A stretch of 64,000 nucleotides of DNA. It comes from Providencia hangzhouensis (lineage in GTDB: Bacteria; Pseudomonadota; Gammaproteobacteria; Enterobacterales; Enterobacteriaceae). The translations under genes were made by a program, and so were the position numbers. The DNA lies in NCBI RefSeq assembly GCF_029193595.2, contig NZ_CP135052.1, positions 2,108,001 through 2,172,000 of the forward strand. Direction: 5' to 3'. The notes beneath the pieces are model-generated. The model was not told where the DNA came from. It ran no database searches and saw nothing but the letters and a program-made list of their open reading frames with translations. Below, piece after piece: positions 22,971-32,285 of this stretch. Position 1 is the first letter of the stretch. Every line of letters begins with the position of its first letter.

Positions 22971-23672
22971 CTGAACACACCATCACAGCTTTCATTACCA
23001 CTATATCTGCCAGATGATGAAACCTTTGCAAGCTTTTATGCAGGGGAAAATGGGGCGTTGCTGTCTGCTATTCAGTCTGCTATTAATCAACCACACGGTA
23101 GTTATATCTATTATTGGTCGCGAGAAGGTGGTGGAAAAAGCCATTTATTACATGCGGCTTGTGCTGAACTGTCTGAACAAGGCATTGCAGTAGGCTATGT
23201 CCCTTTAGATAAACGTGCATATTTTGTCCCTGAAGTACTAGACGGTATGGAACATTTATCACTCGTTTGTATTGATAATATTCAGTGCATCGCGGGTGAT
23301 GAAGAGTGGGAAATGGCGATTTTCAATTTATATAACCGTATTTTGGAAATTGGCCGAACTTGTTTATTAATCACTGGGGATAGGCCACCTCGGCAAATCG
23401 AACTGAAATTACCTGATTTAGCGTCTCGCCTTGATTGGGGACAAATTTATAAACTGCATCCACTGAGTGACGAAGATAAAATTTGGGCACTGCAATTACG
23501 TGCTCGTATTCGTGGTTTCGAATTACCGGAAGATGTGTGCCGTTTCGTATTAAAACGCTTAGATAGAAAAATGGGAACCTTGTTTGATATCTTAAACAAA
23601 CTTGACCACGCATCCATCGTTGCTCAGCGCAAATTAACGATCCCTTTCGTAAAAGATATTCTAAAACTCTAG
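22971..23672 (+). CDS. hda: DnaA inactivator Hda (CTG start)
   Basis: This 233-residue AAA+ protein, when bound to the DNA-loaded sliding clamp, stimulates hydrolysis of DnaA-ATP and so limits re-initiation. The clamp-binding motif QLSLPL lies at residues 6-11, encoded upstream of every in-frame ATG, GTG or TTG. An in-frame TGA at 22947 blocks any longer frame. The only start that keeps the motif is CTG at 22971, with AGAGG six bases before it. This gives exactly the E. coli length. The AAA+ features are [12 protein letters not shown] (Walker A), [10 protein letters not shown] (Walker B), ITGDRPP and the arginine-finger region DLASRLDWG. The gene is read after uraA and converges with yfgD. 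Confidence 0.95.
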   Translation: MNTPSQLSLPLYLPDDETFASFYAGENGALLSAIQSAINQPHGSYIYYWSREGGGKSHLLHAACAELSEQGIAVGYVPLDKRAYFVPEVLDGMEHLSLVCIDNIQCIAGDEEWEMAIFNLYNRILEIGRTCLLITGDRPPRQIELKLPDLASRLDWGQIYKLHPLSDEDKIWALQLRARIRGFELPEDVCRFVLKRLDRKMGTLFDILNKLDHASIVAQRKLTIPFVKDILKL

Positions 23673-23685
23673 TAGACTAAACGAG

Positions 23686-23707
23686 TTGGCAGCCGCATAG
23701 CTGCCAA
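23686..23707. terminator. Shared hairpin between hda and yfgD
   Basis: TTGGCAGC pairs with GCTGCCAA around CGCATA in the 43 bp between two convergent genes. There is no strong T-run on either strand. A bidirectional role is inferred from its position. Confidence 0.45.
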
Positions 23708-23715
23708 AATAGTGA

Positions 23716-24072
23716 CTATAAGATTTCACAGACTTGCTCAGGCGGACGGCCTAAGCGTGCTTTATCACCATTAACAACGATAGGGCGTTCAATCAACTTA
23801 GGGTTCTCATGCATCGCTTTAATGAGTTGGTCCTGAGTTAAGCTGTCATCGTTTAAATTCAATTCCTTATACAGCTCTTCTTTGGTGCGCATTAATTGAC
23901 GAGCATCTTTAAAGCCTAACATTTTAAGGAGTTTTTTGATCTCAGCTACCGTTGGGGGTGTTTTTAAATATTCGACCACCGTGGGAGTGATACCCTTATC
24001 AGTTAAAAGGGCTAGGGTTTCACGACTTTTAGAACAACGTGGGTTGTGGTAAATCTTAATCGAATCCGTCAT
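23716..24072 (-). CDS. yfgD: ArsC-family reductase YfgD
   Basis: This 118-residue thioredoxin-fold protein belongs to the glutaredoxin-coupled arsenate reductase family. The active-site loop is YHNPRCSKSRETL with a single catalytic Cys, and ERPIVVNGDKARLGRPPE near the C-terminus matches the family. It is the yfgD orthologue by sequence and by its place between hda and bepA. No arsR, arsB or other arsenic gene is near, so a real role in arsenate resistance is unproven. It lies 12 bp after bepA and probably shares its transcript. Confidence 0.87.
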   Translation of the reverse strand: MTDSIKIYHNPRCSKSRETLALLTDKGITPTVVEYLKTPPTVAEIKKLLKMLGFKDARQLMRTKEELYKELNLNDDSLTQDQLIKAMHENPKLIERPIVVNGDKARLGRPPEQVCEIL

Positions 24073-24084
24073 TATTTTAACTCC

Positions 24085-25548
24085 TTACGGTTTTGCATTT
24101 TTGTCACGTAATTGTAGTTTTCTAAGCGCATCAATGCGAGCGTCATAACGCTGTTGTTCATAGCTGCCTAAACGGCTTTGACGGCTAGCATCGCTGAGAT
24201 AATTAATCGCAGTGTCATAATTACCCCGTAATGCCATTCCTTCTGCGTAAGCGGCGAGTTCTTCTGTACGTTTACCTTGCTTTGCAGACGCTTCGGCCAG
24301 TAAATCCCAGCCAATCGGGTCATCAGGGTAATCAAACGTATATTTATTCAACAAGGTTGTAGCTTCTTTATATTGATGATTATTAATTAATGCGTTGGCA
24401 AGGTTAACAATGAAAACAGTATTTTTCGGTGTTTTTTTCAATGCGTTTTGTAAACGCGAAACTGCTCTAGCAACTTGATTTTGTTCGATATCGACATCCG
24501 TCATACTATCAATAAACCAAGGGTTATCAGGTTGTTTCGCTAATAGCTCTGTCAGGATTTTACCTGCTTCTGCATATTTTTTGTCCTGAGAAAGAAGTAA
24601 CGCTTTACCATATTGTGCCGCAATTTGCTCTTGTGCAGAACCTTTCCCGTAATTTTCAATAATTTGGTCTAAGGCATGTTTTTGCTCGGTGCTATACATG
24701 GCCAAAATACGAACGCGAGCTAACATAAAATCCAGTGATGATGGCACACTCACTTTAGGATATTGATTAGAGCGGTTTCTTGCATCCGCTAAACGGCTAT
24801 CCGGTAAGGGGTGCGTCAATAGGATTTCAGGGGGCTTCGACATATAACGAGTTTGGTCTGACATCGTTTGCATAAAATCAGCCATGGCGTGTGGGTCAAA
24901 GCCAGAGCGCCTTAATGTCTGCAAGCCAATACGGTCAGCTTCTTGTTCATTGGCTTGGGTAAAGCTGATCATACCTTGTTGAACCCCAGCCATTGTTCCT
25001 GTTAAAGCGGCAAAACCGGCTTGAGGATTCGCCATCACTAACAGTAAAGAACCAATGGTCCCTGCAATCGCGAGAGGAGTGGTGCTTTTCTGGTCTTCCA
25101 TCATTCGCGCAAGGTGTCTTTGCGTGACGTGAGATATTTCGTGAGCCATGACTGATGCGAGCTGGCTTTCATTTTGGCTGTACCGAAATAATGCGGAATG
25201 CAGCACGACATTACCCCCAAAATAGGCATATGCGTTAATATTGGGGTTATTGACTAAATAGAACTTAAACGGTGTTTTAACTGAGTCGGCATTTTTTACT
25301 AAGCGCATGCCAAGTTTGTTAACATACTGAGTTAACAGTGGGTCATAAATAAGAGGGGTACTGGCTCGTATTTGGCGTGTGATTGCGTCTCCCATAATAA
25401 TTTCTTGGTTGATGCTAAGAGTGCCTCCCGCCGTCGTTCCTATATCGGGTAAGGTATCTTCAATTGCGCTATAAGCAGGTAAAACTGCACCGTTCATTAG
25501 CGCAGCGATCATGAAAGCCAATAATGGATATTTTAAAGTTTTCTTCAT
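24085..25548 (-). CDS. bepA: Periplasmic metalloprotease/chaperone BepA
   Basis: This 487-residue M48 protease maintains LptD and BAM assembly in the outer membrane. I chose the ATG at 25548, which gives the signal peptide MKKTLKYPLLAFMIAALMNG and the same length as E. coli BepA. The frame is open for 35 further codons upstream, but without a better ribosome site. The zinc site is AHEISHVTQRHL with the third ligand in NEQEADRIG. TPR repeats fill the C-terminal half (from about 310). It is divergent from perM. Confidence 0.93.
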   Translation of the reverse strand: MKKTLKYPLLAFMIAALMNGAVLPAYSAIEDTLPDIGTTAGGTLSINQEIIMGDAITRQIRASTPLIYDPLLTQYVNKLGMRLVKNADSVKTPFKFYLVNNPNINAYAYFGGNVVLHSALFRYSQNESQLASVMAHEISHVTQRHLARMMEDQKSTTPLAIAGTIGSLLLVMANPQAGFAALTGTMAGVQQGMISFTQANEQEADRIGLQTLRRSGFDPHAMADFMQTMSDQTRYMSKPPEILLTHPLPDSRLADARNRSNQYPKVSVPSSLDFMLARVRILAMYSTEQKHALDQIIENYGKGSAQEQIAAQYGKALLLSQDKKYAEAGKILTELLAKQPDNPWFIDSMTDVDIEQNQVARAVSRLQNALKKTPKNTVFIVNLANALINNHQYKEATTLLNKYTFDYPDDPIGWDLLAEASAKQGKRTEELAAYAEGMALRGNYDTAINYLSDASRQSRLGSYEQQRYDARIDALRKLQLRDKNAKP

Positions 25549-25744
25549 GAAACGTGAGTATCCCATACAACATTTAAATTTAGGGTAAGTACCGACTTTA
25601 TTTCGGGTATGTTTAAGTAAGGCACCTAAAAACGCGAAAAGTTTAAAACACATGATAGCAAAAGCTATCGTAAAATCTGTTCTTCGGTATAATTTTCGTT
25701 ACTTTAGGAACTGTCCTTTGCACTAATTCCCCCAGGAGCAATAA

Positions 25745-26809
25745 ATGCTGGAATTGTTTTTACAGTGGTATCGTCGGCGTTTTGCTGATCCACAAGCCAT
25801 AGCCCTCTTTACATTACTCGTATCGGGGTTTGTGATCATCTTCTTTTTCAGCAGTATACTGGCTCCATTGCTGGCGGCAATTGCTTTAGCTTATTTACTT
25901 GAATGGCCGACCAATTTATTACAGCGTATAGGGTTATCTCGTTCAGTTGCTGTCGGCATTATTTTGACCTTATTCGCTGGAATAAGTGCCATGGTTATTT
26001 TAATTATTGCGCCGACGGCATGGCAGCAAGGGATTAATTTGATGGCCGATCTACCAAATATGGTTAACCGTTTCAATGAATTCGCACAGAAATTACCAGA
26101 GCAATACCCCGCATTAGTGGACGTTGGCATTATTGATATGATGGCAGATAACCTTCGTAGCCGCATGTCAGGCATTGCAGACTCAGTGGTTAAAGCGTCA
26201 GTTGCATCATTAATTGGTATTTTTACTTTGGCGGTTTACTTAGTTCTAGTGCCTTTGATGACATTTTTTCTTTTAAAAGATAAAGAACGTATCAGCAAAA
26301 GCTTTCTTAAGTTATTACCCAAAAATCGTTTGTTAGTGGGCAAAGTTTGGGTCGAAATGAATGAACAAATCACCAACTACTTACGAGGGAAAGTAACAGA
26401 AATGGTGATTGTTGGGGTGGTGACCTATTTATGTTTTGCTTATTTTGACTTGCGCTATTCCGTATTGTTATCGGTGCTTGTCGGAGTAGCGGTATTAATC
26501 CCTTATATTGGTGCGGTAGCGGCCACGATCCCAGTGGTTATTGTTGCGCTCTTTCAGTTCGGTATCGGCAGTGAATTTTGGTACCTAATGTTAGTTTACT
26601 TAGTGATCCAAGGTTTGGATAGCAACGTTGTTGTGCCTTTATTGTTTTCTGAAGCGGTAAATTTGCATCCACTAGTGATTATTTTATCTGTTGTGATATT
26701 TGGTGGGTTATGGGGCTTTTGGGGCGTATTTTTTGCAATCCCATTAGCAACACTGATTAAAGCGGTCATTCACGTATGGCCGGAAGAGCCAACGGAATCA
26801 CAAAACTAG
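25745..26809 (+). CDS. perM: AI-2E family membrane protein PerM
   Basis: This 354-residue polytopic protein has about eight membrane segments and the AI-2E exporter-family fold. The conserved C-terminal region includes GAVAATIPVVIVALFQFG and VYLVIQGLDSNVVVPLLFS. The E. coli orthologue PerM is a putative permease of unknown substrate, and involvement in autoinducer export is a family-level annotation only. The gene is divergent from bepA, as in E. coli, and converges with bcp. Confidence 0.88.
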   Translation: MLELFLQWYRRRFADPQAIALFTLLVSGFVIIFFFSSILAPLLAAIALAYLLEWPTNLLQRIGLSRSVAVGIILTLFAGISAMVILIIAPTAWQQGINLMADLPNMVNRFNEFAQKLPEQYPALVDVGIIDMMADNLRSRMSGIADSVVKASVASLIGIFTLAVYLVLVPLMTFFLLKDKERISKSFLKLLPKNRLLVGKVWVEMNEQITNYLRGKVTEMVIVGVVTYLCFAYFDLRYSVLLSVLVGVAVLIPYIGAVAATIPVVIVALFQFGIGSEFWYLMLVYLVIQGLDSNVVVPLLFSEAVNLHPLVIILSVVIFGGLWGFWGVFFAIPLATLIKAVIHVWPEEPTESQN

Positions 26810-26818
26810 GTTAGGAAT

Positions 26819-26844
26819 AGTGCTGTATGGGGGCATACAGCACT
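26819..26844. terminator. Hairpin between convergent perM and bcp
   Basis: AGTGCTGTATG pairs perfectly with CATACAGCACT around GGGG, an 11-bp stem. It lies just after the perM stop and 13 bp from the bcp stop. There are no T-runs on either side, so it may protect 3' ends rather than terminate by itself. Confidence 0.5.
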
Positions 26845-26856
26845 AAGATGTGGCGA

Positions 26857-27327
26857 TTAAGCGTGTGTATTAATGTAATCAAGCACGATTTCGTGGTGGT
26901 TACTGGTTTTAAAATTGTCAAAGACGTGTTCTATTTTCCCAGTAGGGTCAACGAGGAAGCTAATACGATGAATCCCATCATAGGTTTTCCCCATGAATTG
27001 TTTTTCACCCCAAACCCCAAATTGCTCACATACTTGGTGGTCTTCATCTGATAATAAAGTGAAGTTCAACATCTCTTTTTCAGCGAAACGAGACAGTTTC
27101 TCTGGTTTGTCTGTGCTAATACCTAATACTTCGACACCTTTCGCTTTAAGTGTATCCATTTCATCACGTAGACCACACGCTTGAACAGTACAACCAGGGG
27201 TCATCGCTTTAGGATAAAAGTAAACTAATACGCGCTGACCCTGATAATCAGAAAGATTGATGAGCTCACCATCTTGGTCAGGAAGGCTAAATTGAGGCGC
27301 CTTATCACCGGCTTTCAATGGGTTCAT
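26857..27327 (-). CDS. bcp: Thioredoxin-dependent thiol peroxidase Bcp
   Basis: This 156-residue peroxiredoxin reduces hydrogen peroxide and organic or lipid hydroperoxides using thioredoxin. The peroxidatic Cys is in AMTPGCTVQACGLRD, and the second Cys five residues later is the resolving Cys of the BCP type. The length equals that of E. coli Bcp. It follows gcvR by 14 bp on the reverse strand, the same arrangement as in E. coli. Confidence 0.95.
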   Translation of the reverse strand: MNPLKAGDKAPQFSLPDQDGELINLSDYQGQRVLVYFYPKAMTPGCTVQACGLRDEMDTLKAKGVEVLGISTDKPEKLSRFAEKEMLNFTLLSDEDHQVCEQFGVWGEKQFMGKTYDGIHRISFLVDPTGKIEHVFDNFKTSNHHEIVLDYINTHA

Positions 27328-27341
27328 TACATATATCTCCG

Positions 27342-27899
27342 TTAACTTTGCATGTTGGGGTTGTTAACAATACTTATGTTGCCTTTAGCATTTAGCATTG
27401 TACACAGTTGTTGAAATTTATTTTTTATGATTATGCCATTATCGTCCAACGGGTCGTGTGCAGTAATCTGAATCTCCAGTTGAGCGGGCATATCATTATT
27501 GGCTGGTTGTGTTTTAGAAACAAGCTCTGCGATATTACACTGCGAGGTTGTGAATAAATTTGTGAATTGCTCGACAATACGGGGTGCATCGTCAACAACA
27601 ACATTCACTGTTACTGTCGATGGGTAATAGGTTGTTTGAACACTCTGGGTTCTTTTCATTACGATGAGCAAATCGAGCTCGGCGCCCTTAGGTGGCAATG
27701 TCGCCTCTAAAAGGGTGATAGCATTCCAACTGCCTGAAAGCATCATAATGAAGGTAAATTCCTTGCCAAACATCGCTAAGCGACTATCTTCAATATTACA
27801 ATCACACTCGCTGACTAGCCGTGTAATAGTATTCACAATGCCCGGACGATCTGTTCCCAGCGCAGTAATGACAAGAAATTGCTGTTCAGTCTTAGGCAA
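27342..27899 (-). CDS. gcvR: Glycine cleavage system repressor GcvR
   Basis: This 185-residue protein is made of two ACT domains. The first begins FLVITALGTDRPGIVNTITRLV, and the second starts near residue 95 (VNVVVDDAPRIVEQFTNLF). GcvR binds glycine and, when free of it, binds GcvA and turns it into a repressor of gcvTHP. It has no DNA-binding domain of its own. It is divergent from dapA and upstream of bcp. Confidence 0.94.
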   Translation of the reverse strand: MPKTEQQFLVITALGTDRPGIVNTITRLVSECDCNIEDSRLAMFGKEFTFIMMLSGSWNAITLLEATLPPKGAELDLLIVMKRTQSVQTTYYPSTVTVNVVVDDAPRIVEQFTNLFTTSQCNIAELVSKTQPANNDMPAQLEIQITAHDPLDDNGIIIKNKFQQLCTMLNAKGNISIVNNPNMQS

Positions 27900-28186
27900 A
27901 GTCTATTCCTTAGTATTTTAATTATGTCAGTTAAACATTTGATTAGAATATAGCAGTAAAATTCTAGCACTAAAAACTGACTGACTATGAAGGTAAGGAA
28001 ACCATAAAAAAGACAATCTGCCAAGAGGGGAAATAGACTCTTGCGAGAAATATCAGTGAATTATTACTTCTATTTAAGTTAATGTGCTCGGCATTAACAA
28101 AATTCATTAAATTCTTGCTGTTGGGTGGTTTTCTTCTTTGAAATGAAAAAGTAACATGGTAGTTCAATTATTGAGGGGGTATCGCT

Positions 28187-29095
28187 ATGGCTAATGGAAA
28201 CGCAAATTATAAAGATTTTTTAACGGGAAGCATTGTTGCAGTTATCACACCAATGGATTCGGCGGGGCGTTTAGATAAAGCCAGCTTAAAAAAATTGGTG
28301 GATTATCATGTTGAAAGCGGAACAACTGCGATTGTTTCTGTTGGTACAACTGGCGAATCAGCAACCTTAACGCACAAAGAACATGTGGATGTCGTAAAAG
28401 CGACACTTGAATTAGCGGATGGCCGTATTCCTATTATTGCAGGAGCAGGCGCAAATGCGACAGCTGAAGCTATTTCGCTGACAAATGAGTTTGAAAACAG
28501 TGGTGTAGTTGCTTGCCTGACGGTAACACCTTATTATAATAGACCTTCTCAGGAAGGGTTATATCAACACTTTAAAGCAATTTCAGAAAACACGAGCTTG
28601 CCACAGATTCTTTATAATGTACCATCACGGACTGGCTGTGATATGTTGCCTGAAACCGTTGGGCGTTTAGCAAAACTGGCGAATATTGTTGCAATTAAAG
28701 AAGCAACAGGGAACTTAGCTAGGGTTCATCAAATCAAAGAACTGGTTGATGATAATTTTGTACTGTTAACAGGTGATGACGCAACAGCACTTGATTTCAT
28801 GCAACTGGGTGGTCAAGGCGTTATTTCAGTCACATCCAACGTTGCGGCACCACAGATGGTAAAAATGTGTGACTTAGCGCTTGCAGGCAAATATACTGAG
28901 GCGCGTGAATTAAATAAAAAACTGATGGGGCTTCATCTTCAGTTATTTGTTGAACCAAATCCAATTCCAGCGAAATGGGGCTGTCATCGCTTAGGCCTGA
29001 TTGCAGATGGTACATTACGGTTGCCAATGACACCGTTAACCACCTCGGGCCAGCAAAAAGTTGAGGAAGCTTTGAAGCTCGCTGGGTTACTGTAA
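28187..29095 (+). CDS. dapA: 4-hydroxy-tetrahydrodipicolinate synthase DapA
   Basis: This 302-residue aldolase condenses pyruvate with aspartate semialdehyde, the first committed step of lysine and diaminopimelate synthesis. The Schiff-base lysine is in VAIKEATGN, the proton-relay Tyr in [10 protein letters not shown], and the Thr pair in [12 protein letters not shown]. The ATG at 28187 has GAGGGGG nine bases upstream. It gives a ten-residue N-terminal extension ([10 protein letters not shown]) relative to E. coli DapA. bamC follows after 16 bp, the same pair as in E. coli. Confidence 0.95.
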   Translation: MANGNANYKDFLTGSIVAVITPMDSAGRLDKASLKKLVDYHVESGTTAIVSVGTTGESATLTHKEHVDVVKATLELADGRIPIIAGAGANATAEAISLTNEFENSGVVACLTVTPYYNRPSQEGLYQHFKAISENTSLPQILYNVPSRTGCDMLPETVGRLAKLANIVAIKEATGNLARVHQIKELVDDNFVLLTGDDATALDFMQLGGQGVISVTSNVAAPQMVKMCDLALAGKYTEARELNKKLMGLHLQLFVEPNPIPAKWGCHRLGLIADGTLRLPMTPLTTSGQQKVEEALKLAGLL

Positions 29096-29111
29096 AATTT
29101 AGGGAATTTTA

Positions 29112-30167
29112 ATGGCAACATTATTGCAAAAATCGAAGGTTATGAAGGTTGCTGGCCTGTCACTTGTCGTGTTACTGGCAGCCTGCTCCAGCGATCAGCG
29201 CTATAAACGTCAGGTCAGTGGTGATGAGGAATATCTCAATGCTGCGCCATTGAAAGTGTTGAATGTGCCACAAGGGCTGACATTACCAGAACAAAATGGT
29301 GAGTATGATATCCCTAAAGCCACATCAACAGGGGCAATAGGGAAAGCGTTAGACATTCGTCCGCCAGTACTGACAATTTCGCAATTAGCGGGTTCTCGTA
29401 CAGAGGATAGCGCTCAAGCAAGTCGTTTGTTGCTAGAAAATACACCTGAAAATAGTGCACTTTGGTCACAAGTTACGATGATCTTAGAGCAAAGAGGTAT
29501 TCCAGTTTCATCTAAAGATGATGGTTCTCGCTCAATTGAAACCGATTGGGTCAAATGGGATCGTGCAGATGAAAACGTACCGATTGAGAGTCGCCATAAA
29601 GTAACAGTGCAACCAGAAAATGGTATGATGGCGTTAACGGTAACCAGCTTAGGCTTACGTCAAGGTGGTGAGACCATTACCGATGTTGTCGAAACTCAAC
29701 GTTATAACAAACTGTTATTGAATGAATTAACCGATAACTTATATACGTTGCGTGATACTTCAAACAAAAATAGCATTCAAAATGCTTATGGTATCATTGA
29801 TGTTCAAACAGGTAGTGATGATACTGGCTTACCTTTAGTTGTTGTTCGTGCGCCATTTGATGCAGTATGGGAACGCTTACCACACACCTTAGAAAGTGTT
29901 GGCATGAAAGTGGGTGACCGTACACGTTCAAGTGGTTCTGTGATGGTGACTTATAAAGGTTTAAGCAGTTCAGAATGGCAGGCGTTGGGCATTGATGACC
30001 CAACTGTGCCAGAAGCGGATTATAAAGTGCAGGTCGGTGATTTAAATAACCGTAGTACACTGCAATTTATCACCACCAAAGGTGTTCCTTTAACACAAAA
30101 ACAAAATGATGAAATGGTTGCTGCACTGAAAGCGGCGTTTAGTAAAGCACCAGCCAAAAAGCAATAA
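29112..30167 (+). CDS. bamC: Outer-membrane assembly lipoprotein BamC
   Basis: This 351-residue lipoprotein of the BAM complex has a signal peptide ending in the lipobox LLAAC (Cys about residue 25). An unstructured segment that contacts BamD follows, then two helix-grip domains (about 105-220 and 230-345). It is co-transcribed with dapA and ends at a strong terminator. The short N-terminal MATLLQKSKVMK before the hydrophobic core fits the family. Confidence 0.94.
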   Translation: MATLLQKSKVMKVAGLSLVVLLAACSSDQRYKRQVSGDEEYLNAAPLKVLNVPQGLTLPEQNGEYDIPKATSTGAIGKALDIRPPVLTISQLAGSRTEDSAQASRLLLENTPENSALWSQVTMILEQRGIPVSSKDDGSRSIETDWVKWDRADENVPIESRHKVTVQPENGMMALTVTSLGLRQGGETITDVVETQRYNKLLLNELTDNLYTLRDTSNKNSIQNAYGIIDVQTGSDDTGLPLVVVRAPFDAVWERLPHTLESVGMKVGDRTRSSGSVMVTYKGLSSSEWQALGIDDPTVPEADYKVQVGDLNNRSTLQFITTKGVPLTQKQNDEMVAALKAAFSKAPAKKQ

Positions 30168-30192
30168 TTCAACATTTTTAGATGACGAATTA

Positions 30193-30228
30193 AACCGTAG
30201 CTTAAATACAAGCTGCGGTTTTTTTTAT
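30193..30228 (+). terminator. Intrinsic terminator of dapA-bamC
   Basis: AACCGTAGCTT pairs with AAGCTGCGGTT (one G-U pair) and is followed by about ten T residues. It lies 25 bp after the bamC stop. Confidence 0.9.
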
Positions 30229-30453
30229 TTAAATTGGATGGGTTTGTATTGGGGTAAAGATATTAAGCTTCATACGCATAGGCTGGTGGTTATCAGCTCT
30301 GTATTTTGTTTATTTAATGCTTATCGTAACCTATATGCTTAGTTAATTATTAATTAGCATTCCATCAGTTTCAATTTTCCTTCTCTGGAAGGCTAATTTT
30401 ATCTTTCATGTTTTCACTTAAAACAAATGGACAAAAAATCAGTATTTATGGTT

Positions 30454-30492
30454 AAGTAATCGTTTGCGTCCGCTCCGGAATTTTATTATCAT
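30454..30492 (+). promoter_or_regulatory. purC promoter with overlapping PurR operator
   Basis: AAGTAATCGTTTGCGT (30454-30469) matches the reverse PurR consensus at all but one fixed position. TTGCGT at 30464-30469 and TATCAT at 30487-30492 are 17 bp apart and could serve as -35 and -10. The operator would therefore block the promoter directly. The resulting leader before purC would be about 190 nucleotides. Most of 30229-30690 otherwise shows no gene. Confidence 0.65.
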
Positions 30493-30690
30493 GATTAGCA
30501 GTCAATTATAAAATATTGAATATCAGCTAGTTAGCGTTTTACATGGTGAATTTCAGTAACTGACTGAAACAGAGCAGAAAATTAACAATGAATAGGCCAT
30601 TTGAATGGTTTTTGTTCTTCTGTTACTTATCTGAATCTGCTGTGCAGGTTGATTTTTGTTTAGTTTAATCACATCCCTGGAGTGTGTAAG

Positions 30691-31404
30691 ATGCAAAAGA
30701 AAGCTGAGTTGTATCGTGGTAAGGCAAAAACAGTCTATACCACAGAGGATCCTGATCTACTGGTTCTGGAGTTCCGTAATGATACATCAGCACTCGATGG
30801 TGAGCGTATCGAGCAGTTTGACCGTAAAGGTATGGTAAATAACAAGTTTAACCATTTCATTATGAGCAAATTAGAAGCAGCCGGTATTCCAACGCAAATG
30901 GAAGCATTATTGTCTGACACAGAAGCTCTAGTGAAAAAGTTAGATATGGTGCCGGTTGAGTGTGTGATCCGCAACCGTGCAGCGGGTTCACTGGTAAAAC
31001 GCTTAGGTGTTGAAGAAGGCATGGTGTTAAACCCGCCTTTATTTGACTTATTCTTAAAGGACGATGCCAAGCACGACCCGATGGTGAATGAATCGTACTG
31101 TGAGACTTTTGGTTGGGTGAGTAAAGAAAATTTGGCTAAAATGCGTGAGCTAAGCTACAAAGCCAATGAAGTGCTCAGTAAAATTTTTGCAGATGCAGGG
31201 TTAATTTTAGTCGATTTTAAACTGGAGTTCGGCTTGTATAAAGGCCAGGTTGTCTTAGGTGATGAGTTTTCCCCAGACGGTAGCCGTTTATGGGACAAAG
31301 AAACACTGAATAAAATGGATAAAGACCGTTTTCGTCAGAGCCTTGGTGGTCTAATTGAAGCTTACGAAGAGGTCGCCCGCCGTATTGGCGTGCAGTTAGA
31401 TTAA
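30691..31404 (+). CDS. purC: SAICAR synthetase PurC
   Basis: This 237-residue enzyme joins CAIR and aspartate using ATP in purine synthesis. I chose the ATG at 30691 (GGAG eight bases before it), which gives [20 protein letters not shown] and the same length as E. coli PurC. Conserved blocks include [16 protein letters not shown] and [13 protein letters not shown]. It is a single-gene unit, with a PurR-type operator far upstream and an intrinsic terminator right after it. Confidence 0.96.
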   Translation: MQKKAELYRGKAKTVYTTEDPDLLVLEFRNDTSALDGERIEQFDRKGMVNNKFNHFIMSKLEAAGIPTQMEALLSDTEALVKKLDMVPVECVIRNRAAGSLVKRLGVEEGMVLNPPLFDLFLKDDAKHDPMVNESYCETFGWVSKENLAKMRELSYKANEVLSKIFADAGLILVDFKLEFGLYKGQVVLGDEFSPDGSRLWDKETLNKMDKDRFRQSLGGLIEAYEEVARRIGVQLD

Positions 31405-31432
31405 TTAATTTCCTATAATTTGAATGAGATTT

Positions 31433-31458
31433 TAGCCTGCATTGCAGGCTATTTTTTT
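31433..31458 (+). terminator. Intrinsic terminator of purC
   Basis: TAGCCTGC pairs with GCAGGCTA around ATT, followed by seven T residues. It separates purC from the convergent ECF transporter operon. Confidence 0.87.
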
Positions 31459-31463
31459 ATTTT

Positions 31464-32285
31464 TTAGTTATTAATCGGGCGCGACTGTTGGTTAATAAAA
31501 TGTGTGATCCATGATGAAAGAGTGGTATCAGTAGTATTTATTTGTAGTTGCTGACTAAGTGATATCAATGTCGGTGCAGGAAGTGGGCTTTCAACTTGTA
31601 ACTCTGGATGACCTAATACTTCCAGTGGTTGACCATCAGCGATTAGATTACCATTTGATAGATGTATTACACGTTGAAAATGGCGGGCGACAAAATCAAG
31701 ATCGTGGCTAATCGAAACGACAGTTACCCCTTTTTCGCGTTGTAGTGTCAGCCAGTCTTCGAATTTTCGCATCCAAAAGGCATCAAAGTCACGGCTTGGT
31801 TCATCAAGTAGCAATAGTTTAGGTGAAACAGCCTCTAAGCAGGCAACAGCAACCATCCTGCGTTGGCCTGCATGTAAATCTAAAGGGTGTTTATCCGCCA
31901 CATCGGATAAGTGACAAATTTCAAGTGCTTGCTGTACTCGCGCTTGAATATCACGTTTATGATGTTTTTGGCGTTTTAAACCAAAAGCAATTTCATCACG
32001 TACACAACTATGAAAAATTTGTTTCTCAGCTTCTTGGAATAAGATCCCAATATGGTTAGCTCTTTGTGGGGAGGAAAGAAGATTAAGCGGCAGGCTATCA
32101 AGCCGAATATCACCTTGTGTTGGGCGCAATAACCCCGCTAAAAGGCGCAATAGCGTTGATTTACCTGCACCATTATCCCCAACTACAGCGACCCATTCAC
32201 CAGGGTGAATAGATAGAGATAAAGATTGTATGTTATCAATAGTTGAACTTGGCCAACGATAACTCAGGTTTTCAAGCTGTAACAT
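31464..32285 (-). CDS. ECF transporter ATPase subunit (second A component)
   Basis: This 273-residue ABC ATPase has Walker A GDNGAGKSTLLRLLAG, the Q-loop in GILFQEAEKQIF, the variant signature LHAGQRRMVAVA, Walker B LLLLDEPSRDFD, and the switch His in VSISHDLDF. The start at 32285 has AAGGAG six bases upstream. An ATG 12 codons earlier lacks one. It overlaps the preceding ATPase gene by 14 bp. It is the last gene of a five-gene operon with a second ATPase, a T component, an S component and a PPC-domain protein. The signature LHAGQ departs from the canonical LSGGQ, which is common in one of the two ATPases of ECF systems. Confidence 0.85.
   Translation of the reverse strand: MLQLENLSYRWPSSTIDNIQSLSLSIHPGEWVAVVGDNGAGKSTLLRLLAGLLRPTQGDIRLDSLPLNLLSSPQRANHIGILFQEAEKQIFHSCVRDEIAFGLKRQKHHKRDIQARVQQALEICHLSDVADKHPLDLHAGQRRMVAVACLEAVSPKLLLLDEPSRDFDAFWMRKFEDWLTLQREKGVTVVSISHDLDFVARHFQRVIHLSNGNLIADGQPLEVLGHPELQVESPLPAPTLISLSQQLQINTTDTTLSSWITHFINQQSRPINN

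Noticed and set aside
26827-27051. A 74-codon + strand frame over the end of bcp
   Set aside because: It starts within the perM/bcp hairpin and overlaps bcp. There is no ribosome site and no family resemblance.
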